The notes under the pieces: model-generated
What the model saw: only the letters and a program-made list of their open reading frames with translations
The model's database searches: none
Told to the model about the DNA's origin: nothing
Made by a program: the position numbers and the translations under genes
Assembly: GCA_023431215.1 (NCBI GenBank)
Contig: JAEYXR010000120.1
Coordinates: 1 to 20,274, forward strand
Origin: Bacillota bacterium
GTDB taxonomy: Bacteria; Bacillota; Clostridia; Oscillospirales; Ruminococcaceae
Reading direction: 5' to 3'
Length of the DNA stretch: 20,274 nt
Part shown: positions 14,984-20,274 of the stretch, piece by piece
Numbering within the stretch: the stretch's first letter is position 1
Layout: each line of letters starts with the position of its first letter

Positions 14984-16045
14984 TTATGCTTTGCATGCCA
15001 AAATTGCATTGTAGATATCCTGATCATACTTTGCTACATACTCTTCTACCACAGGAGCTACCGCAGCCTTAAAGGCAGCCAATTCTTCTTCAGAAGGCTC
15101 ATGAATCTCCATTCCATATTCCTTCAGGTACTTAATGTCTTCTTCATAGCTTTCGCGAGCAAGTGCGCGCTGATTGCGGGAAAATTCGGCACCAGCTTCT
15201 TGCAGTGCGGTTTGCTGTTCGGCAGTCAGGCTCTTCCAGGTAGACTGACCCATCTGCAAAGCATGTGCGTCATAAGAATAATTCCATACAGTCATGTATT
15301 TCTGAACTTCTTCGTATTTCTGAGGAACAATAATGGTAGAAACGGGGTTTTCCTGACCATCTACAGCACCTTGCTGCATGGCAGTAAACAGTTCATTAAA
15401 GTTTACGTCTGTGGGGTTTGCGCCCATAGCCTTAAATGCAGCCAGCAGCATCTGATTGCCCAATACTCTGATCTTCAGGTTTTTAAGGTCTTCAGGGTTT
15501 TTTACAGCGTGTTTATCATTTGTCAGCTGGCGGAAACCGTTTTCAGCAAAGCCGAGCAGCACTAAATTCTTATCAGCAAATTTCTTTTCATAAAGAGAAA
15601 ACACTTCTGTGCCGGGTATCAGGGCTTTGTCGAGCATTTCATTACTTTCCCAAATCCAAGGAACACAGGTAAGGTTCATGTCTTCAATCAGGGCAGATTC
15701 AACAATGCCTGATACCAATGCAATTTCAATGGTACCCTGCTGACACATTTCAATAGCGGTGGTCTGGTTTCCGCCGGCCAGAGAGGTGTTGGCGTATACT
15801 TCAACTTTAAGAGAATTGTTTGTTCTTTTGGCTACATCTTCAGCAAAATTCATGCAAGCCTCATAAGTAGGAGAAGCTTCGTTAGCTGTTAGACTAAGTT
15901 TTAAAACCCTTGCCTGAGCCGGTGCCGACTGCGACTCACCATTTGAACTACCGGGGGCCTGGCTGGAAGCGCTGTTACCGCAACCAGAAAATAAAGTAAC
16001 GGTCATAGCAAGCATCATGAGTAGAGCTAACAATCTTTTCTTCAT
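14984..16045 (-). CDS. dctP: TRAP transporter substrate-binding lipoprotein (DctP)
   Basis: The 353-residue extracytoplasmic solute receptor captures an organic acid for DctQM. The start is ATG 16045 with GGAGGAATTAGAA just before it; a further in-frame start at 16081 would put 12 extra residues ahead of the signal. A lipoprotein signal peptide (MKKRLLALLMMLAMTVTLFSGC) gives Cys22 as anchor, followed by a Ser/Gln/Pro-rich linker. The DctP family shows in ANTSLAGGNQTTAIEMCQQGTIEI, in KNPEDLKNLKIRVLGNQ (with the Arg that usually salt-bridges the ligand carboxylate), and in AMGANPTDVNFNELFTAMQQGAVDGQENPV. The Arg and Gln/Asn pattern suggests a carboxylate ligand. It is the first gene of the TRAP operon and stands behind a sigma-54 type promoter. 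Confidence 0.95.
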   Translation of the reverse strand: MKKRLLALLMMLAMTVTLFSGCGNSASSQAPGSSNGESQSAPAQARVLKLSLTANEASPTYEACMNFAEDVAKRTNNSLKVEVYANTSLAGGNQTTAIEMCQQGTIEIALVSGIVESALIEDMNLTCVPWIWESNEMLDKALIPGTEVFSLYEKKFADKNLVLLGFAENGFRQLTNDKHAVKNPEDLKNLKIRVLGNQMLLAAFKAMGANPTDVNFNELFTAMQQGAVDGQENPVSTIIVPQKYEEVQKYMTVWNYSYDAHALQMGQSTWKSLTAEQQTALQEAGAEFSRNQRALARESYEEDIKYLKEYGMEIHEPSEEELAAFKAAVAPVVEEYVAKYDQDIYNAILACKA

Positions 16046-16170
16046 TTCTAATTCCTCCAATGTTATAAAGCCAACTACCAATATAGCATAGTAATCAGCC
16101 GCGTATAGTTTACAAAATAAAATTGCATCTTCGTTTTAATACCCTTTTATTTTGCTTTACCCTTATACTT

Positions 16171-16186
16171 AGCATGACCCATGCCA
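16171..16186 (-). promoter_or_regulatory. Sigma-54 (-24/-12) promoter of the dctP-dctQ-dctM operon
   Basis: On the - strand the site reads TGGCATGGGTCATGCT. Against the consensus TGGCAC-G-N4-TTGC-W it has the invariant GG and GC with exact spacing and differs only at two positions (C to T, T to A). Transcription would start about 12 bases past the GC, near 16160, leaving a leader of about 115 nt before dctP. The neighbouring activator with a GAYTGA motif supports this. Confidence 0.82.
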
Positions 16187-16348
16187 ACATTGAAAAATAC
16201 AAATGGTTTTATATTTTTTGTAATATATTCTATTTTTTAAAAGAATATAATGTTACAATGCACAAAAATTTATTGCATTTGCATTGGTCAAATCTTCTTA
16301 AAAGAGAGCTGCATCTGAATTTGTAAAGTGAAAATATTAAAAAGCTTA

Positions 16349-16414
16349 AGAACGTTTCAGGCGTTTCGAAACTGAAACGTTTCTTGTTCCTTTATAAAAT
16401 GCAATCATTGAAAC
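16349..16414 (-). promoter_or_regulatory. GTTTC/GAAAC repeat cluster, probable enhancer (UAS) for the sigma-54 activator
   Basis: AACGTTTCAG (16351-16360) and CTGAAACGTT (16372-16381) are perfect inverted arms. Between them lies the palindrome GTTTCGAAAC (16363-16372), which shares base 16372 with the right arm. A further GTTTC starts at 16379 and a further TGAAAC at 16409-16414. The centre is about 205 bp upstream of the predicted sigma-54 start, a normal enhancer distance. The same GTTTCA/TGAAAC pair lies over the activator's own promoter. On the - strand the arms are followed by AAGCTTTTTAATATTTT, so the same DNA may also terminate the activator transcript. Confidence 0.65.
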
Positions 16415-16438
16415 AAGAATTATGCCTTATTGTAAGCC

Positions 16439-18406
16439 TCATACTGTAATTTCATATTTCTTCATTCGACGCCACAATGTTGTTCTGCCAATTCCCAATT
16501 GCACTGCCGTTTTGGCAAGTTCATTGTTATTTTCTTGTAAGGCAGCCAAAATACGTTTTTTCTCCCATTCATCAGCTTCCGGTAATGCCATAGCCTTTGT
16601 AGCACGTGGCTTATACTTTTTGTTGGATGATACTTCTGATATCATATCGGGAGCAAACAGCAAAGTTTGAACATAACTCATTACTTCAGAAGGTTTTTCC
16701 CCCTGCTGTAGTAATACAGAGATGCGTTCTATTACATTATGAAGTTCTCGCACATTTCCAGGCCAGTTATAATCCTGCATTTTATGTATCAGCAACTGAA
16801 CCAAATCTTCATAATCATGTTCAGGGCCTAAAAATTTATCAAATGTACTCAAGCTGATATCACATAAGTCCTCTTTGCGATCTCTCAGCGGCGCTATTTC
16901 TAAGTTAAGAACATTAATACGGTAATATAAGTCTTCTCGGAAAGTATGATTTTCTATCATTTTTCTTAGGTCGCGGTTGGTAGCAGTTACAACTCGAATA
17001 TCAATTGGAATTACAGAATCTCCGCCAATACGGCGTATCTCTTTTTCCTGAAGTACGCGCAGCAAATGCACCTGGGTTTCCAACGGCATTTCTCCAATTT
17101 CATCTAAAAAAATGGTGCCTCCATGCGCTACTTCAAATAAGCCCATTTTTCCACCCTTTTTTGCTCCGGTATATGCTCCGTCTACATAGCCAAACAGTTC
17201 TGCTTCCAGTAAGTTTTGGGGCAAGCTTCCGCAGTTTATGGCAACAAAAGGTCCGTCGGCACGGCTACTGGTGTTATGTATGCTTTGTGCAAACAGTTCC
17301 TTTCCGGTGCCGGTTTCACCATGAATCAAAATTGTAGAATTTGATTTTGCATATCTTTTTGCCAATGAAATACATTTTTGCATTGTGACACTGTGGCCCT
17401 TGATGTCTGAAAAAGTATATTTTGCCGTCAGTCCTTTTTCATGCAGCTTTAGGCGTATTTTTTTTTCGCTGTCCTGGAGAGTTTTTATATCTTGAAAGGT
17501 TGCAACCGCACCCTTGATTTTGCCATCAACAACAATGGGAACACGGTTTGTTGTTACCATTGTTCCGTGAAGATTAATTAACTGATCCAAGTCCTTTTGA
17601 CCACTTTCCAACACAGAGCACATATGTGAATCTGGAAAAATGGATTTAATTGGTTTTCCTATTGCCAACCGCGGGCTTGTCCGCAAAAATTTTTCTGCCC
17701 GACAGTTTAATACATCTACATTTCCTTTTTCATCTACCGCTAAAATGGCATCATGGGTATAGTTCATTACCATTTTATAACGCTCCAAGCGTACACGAAG
17801 ATCCAGGTTTTTTTGTTGCTCTTCTTTGGTAATTCTCAGCACCTGCTGGGCTCTTGCAATCCCATCTAACAGGGCTTGCTCTGAGCTCTCAACAACCAAA
17901 TGCGGCAGCCCAAACTCTTGTGCATATCGCCCAGAGTCTGCACCTCCAACACCCAATACCGCACCATTTTCAATTGCTTGCTTTACCCGTTTTTGACATT
18001 CTTCATAATTATTAAAGGTATAAAACAAAGCATCAATGCGCAGTAGAAAGCACATTGCTTCAACATCTCCACGGATGCTATTATAATCAAAAAAAGCAAC
18101 CTTTCCTTTTATTTTCATTGCTTCTTCCATAATTGGAATATAGTCTGATAACTGTGTTCCAATATTAATAACCTGATTGCGATACTGTTTTTCCAGACTC
18201 CTGTAAACACCACGGCGGCTAATCAGAACTTTTGCGCCGTTTTCAAACAGGTCCTTTGCGCATGTATCGGCATTTGTAATGTTGGCACGATAAAGTCCTA
18301 TTTTCAGTTGATGCCGCTTACTGATTCTGGTTGCTAATTTCAGCAATTCATCCGTAGGTGCCAGTAAACAAATTTCCGGTACGTTTGTGTTGTTATTAGC
18401 CTCCAT
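16439..18406 (-). CDS. Sigma-54-dependent transcriptional activator (PrpR_N-PAS-AAA-Fis HTH)
   Basis: The 655-residue enhancer-binding protein drives open-complex formation by sigma-54 RNA polymerase. Domains in order: PrpR_N ligand-sensing domain (about 10-195), PAS domain (about 215-320; YTHDAILAVDEKGNVDVLNCRAEKFL), AAA+ domain (about 340-570) and a Fis-type helix-turn-helix (about 620-652; NELAKTAVQLGIGRTTLWRRMKKY). The AAA+ part is complete: Walker A GETGTGKE (363-370), the sigma-54 contact loop GAYTGA (410-415), Walker B GGTIFLDEIGEM, and FREDLYYRINVLNLEIAPLRDR with arginine fingers. PrpR_N domains sense small carboxylates or their CoA derivatives (2-methylcitrate in PrpR). AGGAGG precedes the ATG by about 8 bases. 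It stands between catabolic enzyme genes and the TRAP operon, and probably controls both; a motif over its own promoter suggests autorepression. Confidence 0.95.
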   Translation of the reverse strand: MEANNNTNVPEICLLAPTDELLKLATRISKRHQLKIGLYRANITNADTCAKDLFENGAKVLISRRGVYRSLEKQYRNQVINIGTQLSDYIPIMEEAMKIKGKVAFFDYNSIRGDVEAMCFLLRIDALFYTFNNYEECQKRVKQAIENGAVLGVGGADSGRYAQEFGLPHLVVESSEQALLDGIARAQQVLRITKEEQQKNLDLRVRLERYKMVMNYTHDAILAVDEKGNVDVLNCRAEKFLRTSPRLAIGKPIKSIFPDSHMCSVLESGQKDLDQLINLHGTMVTTNRVPIVVDGKIKGAVATFQDIKTLQDSEKKIRLKLHEKGLTAKYTFSDIKGHSVTMQKCISLAKRYAKSNSTILIHGETGTGKELFAQSIHNTSSRADGPFVAINCGSLPQNLLEAELFGYVDGAYTGAKKGGKMGLFEVAHGGTIFLDEIGEMPLETQVHLLRVLQEKEIRRIGGDSVIPIDIRVVTATNRDLRKMIENHTFREDLYYRINVLNLEIAPLRDRKEDLCDISLSTFDKFLGPEHDYEDLVQLLIHKMQDYNWPGNVRELHNVIERISVLLQQGEKPSEVMSYVQTLLFAPDMISEVSSNKKYKPRATKAMALPEADEWEKKRILAALQENNNELAKTAVQLGIGRTTLWRRMKKYEITV

Positions 18407-18506
18407 AAAGCCCCTCCTATATGCGTTTGCTCATCAAATAAAGCGTTCTCAACTTAGGTTCATTTTTATTGTTCGCTTTTCATTATAACGTTGCACTCTC
18501 TTAGAT

Positions 18507-18533
18507 GTTTCAAATTATATCATAAAATGAAAC
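18507..18533 (-). promoter_or_regulatory. Activator promoter (extended -10) spanned by GTTTCA/TGAAAC operator
   Basis: On the - strand TGATATAAT (18514-18522) is a perfect extended -10, with only a weak -35 (TTTTAA, 18537-18542). TGAAAC (18528-18533) and GTTTCA (18507-18512) flank it, half-sites 21 bp apart. The same pair is 19 bp apart at the upstream cluster before dctP, so both are about two helical turns. Binding here should occlude the promoter. A second TATAAT lies at 18482-18487. Confidence 0.6.
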
Positions 18534-18549
18534 GTTTTAAAATAACAGC

Positions 18550-18581
18550 AGCGGCAGACATCAATACTTGTGCCCGCCGCT
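18550..18581 (-). terminator. Probable terminator after the HMG-CoA-lyase-type gene
   Basis: Stem 18550-18559/18572-18581 has 10 pairs including two G-U and a 12-base loop. It is followed on the - strand by GCTGTTATTTTAAAA, a weak T-run. It would separate the enzyme operon from the activator gene. Confidence 0.55.
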
Positions 18582-18609
18582 TGCGTTAAAAAAGTGTTAA
18601 AATTTAAGC

Positions 18610-19518
18610 TTATTCTTGAGTAACAATACAGGGTTTTTCCGCAATATTGATATGGTGTCCGCTGAAGTTACCGTCAATAATACCTTTGGCATATTTTGCC
18701 GTAGCCAACAGCTGAGCAAAATCAATGCCCGTATCATATCCGCACTTATTCAGCATATAAACCAAATCTTCACTGGAGGTATTTCCTGATGCGCCCGGTG
18801 CAAACGGACAGCCACCCAAGCCACCAATTGCGGCCTGAACACTATCGGCACCACATTGAAGTGCTACATAACTATTTAAAATACCCATATTTCTTGTGTC
18901 GTGAATATGTACGTTAAACTCATTGTTTGGGAACTCTTTTTTAACTGCCGCAAATACCTTTTCTACCAGGGTGGGATAAGCCAGACCCACTGTATCACAT
19001 AAGGTAAAAGCATGTATTCCCAATGCATCAAGCTGCTCAATCAAACGAAGTAATGCATGTACACTTTGTTCACCCTCAAAGGGGCAACCAAATACTGTTG
19101 CAATATCCTGAGTAATTTTTACATCAGGAAATGCTTGACGAATCTTCCGCATCTCCTCAACAGACTCCTGGCATGTACGCTTGACATTAGCCATATTGTG
19201 AGACTCACTGAGGCTCATTACAGGGGTAATTTCTTTTAATCCTGCCGCAACAGCGTTTTGTGCCCCTCTAAAGTTTGGTACCAAGGCAAAAAAGTCTACA
19301 TCCGGGTAGCGTTTCAACACTGTTTCAGCAATTTCGGTTGCATCAACCATTTGTGGAATGGCTTTGGGACTAACAAAAGAAGTACACTGAATTTTTTTAT
19401 AGCCAGCTTTTACAAGGTTATCTATAATATTCAGCTTGATGGCGGCGGGTATATAGTCCTTGACGTTTTGAAAACCGTCTCTGGGTCCTATTTCTACTAC
19501 CTGCACCTTTTTATTCAT
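18610..19518 (-). CDS. Hydroxymethylglutaryl-CoA lyase family enzyme
   Basis: The 302-residue (beta/alpha)8 enzyme of the DRE-TIM/HMGL group cleaves a 3-hydroxy-3-methyl acyl-CoA; classical HMG-CoA lyase gives acetyl-CoA and acetoacetate. Start motif VEIGPRDGFQN (catalytic Arg and metal-binding Asp), SFVSPKAIPQMVDA, LCDTVGLAYP, HIHDTRNMG (metal-binding His pair) and the signature loop GGLGGCPFAPGASGN with the catalytic Cys are all intact. The HMGL-specific Cys loop argues against isopropylmalate or citramalate synthase. A citramalyl-CoA-lyase-like activity or other 3-hydroxyacyl-CoA is also possible for this group. It follows the CoA-transferase by 28 bp, so the two are co-transcribed. The ATG at 19518 is preceded by AAAGGGTGAATAATC. 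Confidence 0.92.
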   Translation of the reverse strand: MNKKVQVVEIGPRDGFQNVKDYIPAAIKLNIIDNLVKAGYKKIQCTSFVSPKAIPQMVDATEIAETVLKRYPDVDFFALVPNFRGAQNAVAAGLKEITPVMSLSESHNMANVKRTCQESVEEMRKIRQAFPDVKITQDIATVFGCPFEGEQSVHALLRLIEQLDALGIHAFTLCDTVGLAYPTLVEKVFAAVKKEFPNNEFNVHIHDTRNMGILNSYVALQCGADSVQAAIGGLGGCPFAPGASGNTSSEDLVYMLNKCGYDTGIDFAQLLATAKYAKGIIDGNFSGHHINIAEKPCIVTQE

Positions 19519-19546
19519 GATTATTCACCCTTTCTGAAATGCTGCT

Positions 19547-20274
19547 TTAAATAACACCTTCAGCTTTCAGTGCCTCTATATCTTCAACCGAATAACCTAG
19601 CTTGGCACTTAAAATATCAATGCTCTGCTGACCCAAAAGTGGTGCAGGTCTAAACTCCTCAATGGGATGATTTGTTAGTTTAAGTTGATTTCCTGTCAGT
19701 GTTAATTTGCCAATGGGGTGCTCGCATTCTACAAACATTTTACGTGCATCTGCTATATGAGGATCCTTTACTACCATATCAATGGTATTAATGGGTGCTG
19801 CCGGGCATCCCACAGCTAACAAGGAATCTACCACTTCTTCAATTGTGCGCTCCATTGTCCAGGCTTCTACAATAGGACGCAGGGCAGCGTGGTTTTTAAC
19901 TCGCTGAATGTTTGTCGCAAACCTTTCGTCTTCCTCCAGTTCAGGCTGACCCATCACGCCGCATAACAGGTGAAAGAGTTTATCATTTCCGGCAGCTACA
20001 ACAACGTACTTGTTTTCGCCCTTTGCCTTAAAGGTGTCATAAGGATAAATTGCTTCATAACGATTTCCTATTCTCTCTGGTACGCGTCCAGTGCAAAGGT
20101 AAATCATATTAACAATCTCTAGTGCCGAAACCATGCCATCTACCAAAGAAACATCTACTTTTTCACCCTCGCCGGTGTTCATTTTATTGGCATATGCTGC
20201 CAATACACCTATGGCACAGTTTAAGCCACCTACAACATCAGCAATGGCTGTTCCGGTACGGGTAGGTACTCCTC
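19547..20274 (-). CDS. Class III CoA-transferase, CaiB/BaiF family (5' end outside window)
   Basis: This is the C-terminal 242 residues of a family III CoA-transferase, which moves CoA from a donor acyl-CoA to a carboxylic acid. The frame stays open to the window edge, reading GVPTRTGTAIADVVGGLNCAIG before the TTG at 20203, so that TTG is internal. Family features are KVDVSLVDGMVSAL, a YDTFKAKGENKYVVVAAGNDKLFHLLC segment, and GCPAAPINTIDMVVKDPHIADARKMF. The C-terminus PAPLLGQQSIDILSAKLGYSVEDIEAL is the usual ending. The nucleophilic Asp of the family lies further upstream and is not visible. With the HMGL-type lyase 28 bp downstream, it probably activates the acid that the lyase then cleaves. 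Specificity unknown. Confidence 0.93.
   Translation of the reverse strand, partial: GVPTRTGTAIADVVGGLNCAIGVLAAYANKMNTGEGEKVDVSLVDGMVSALEIVNMIYLCTGRVPERIGNRYEAIYPYDTFKAKGENKYVVVAAGNDKLFHLLCGVMGQPELEEDERFATNIQRVKNHAALRPIVEAWTMERTIEEVVDSLLAVGCPAAPINTIDMVVKDPHIADARKMFVECEHPIGKLTLTGNQLKLTNHPIEEFRPAPLLGQQSIDILSAKLGYSVEDIEALKAEGVI

Larger units (their letters stand above)
16046..16438. other. AT-rich control region between activator and transporter genes
   Basis: No gene was found in these 393 bases; the 67-codon frame at 16123-16326 (+) has no ribosome binding site and no protein-like sequence. Besides the sigma-54 promoter and the repeat cluster it contains an 8-bp inverted repeat, TATATTCT (16224-16231) and AGAATATA (16242-16249), with a 10-base AT spacer. 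That element could help DNA bending between enhancer and promoter, but no IHF site can be proven by eye. Confidence 0.6.

Noticed and set aside
16123..16326. 67-codon + strand frame in the control region
   Set aside because: AT-rich, no ribosome binding site, and it runs across the sigma-54 promoter.

Overview
The window reads as a chromosomal segment of a Gram-positive Clostridia-type bacterium (Firmicutes). The support is strong AGGAGG-type ribosome binding sites, several TTG/GTG starts, a Firmicutes-style L10 leader in front of rplJ-rplL, plsY, a DacF-like D,D-carboxypeptidase, and a PadR/DUF2812 pair. An Oscillospiraceae-like gut bacterium is plausible, but I cannot fix the family from sequence alone. 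No rRNA, tRNA, CRISPR, insertion sequence or phage gene was found.

Left part (1-4157, + strand): the 3' end of an M20 peptidase of YgeY type, a sodium:solute symporter and an N-acyl-D-amino-acid deacylase form an uptake-and-hydrolysis group for acylated or peptide-like amino-acid derivatives. A strongly folding intergenic region separates symporter and deacylase, and a perfect 19-bp terminator closes the group.

Housekeeping part (4256-12186): on the - strand, a PadR regulator and a DUF2812 membrane protein overlap by 4 bp. Their near-consensus promoter has a palindrome lying over the -10. Next come rplL and rplJ with a consensus promoter, an L10 leader and an attenuator-like hairpin, then a 53-residue membrane protein missed by length cut-offs, and plsY. 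Divergently on the + strand lie a D-Ala-D-Ala carboxypeptidase, a gene-poor stretch that looks like a decayed gene, an RsuA/RluB-type pseudouridine synthase with a long basic tail, a translationally coupled small protein, and an MFS transporter.

Right part (12280-20274, all - strand, visibly more AT-rich): a class III CoA-transferase (cut by the window end), an HMG-CoA-lyase-type enzyme, a PrpR_N-PAS-AAA sigma-54 activator, a complete TRAP transporter (DctP, DctQ, DctM) and a lactonase-like metallo-beta-lactamase-fold hydrolase. The transporter genes have a clear -24/-12 (sigma-54) promoter. About 200 bp upstream lies a cluster of GTTTC/GAAAC inverted repeats. The same GTTTCA/TGAAAC motif spans the extended -10 promoter of the activator gene itself. 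I infer a self-contained catabolic module: TRAP uptake of a carboxylic acid, possible lactone opening, CoA activation, and retro-Claisen/aldol cleavage to acetyl-CoA plus a keto acid. In this model the activator switches on the transporter through sigma-54 and limits its own synthesis. The exact substrate is unknown. This is the most interesting part of the window.
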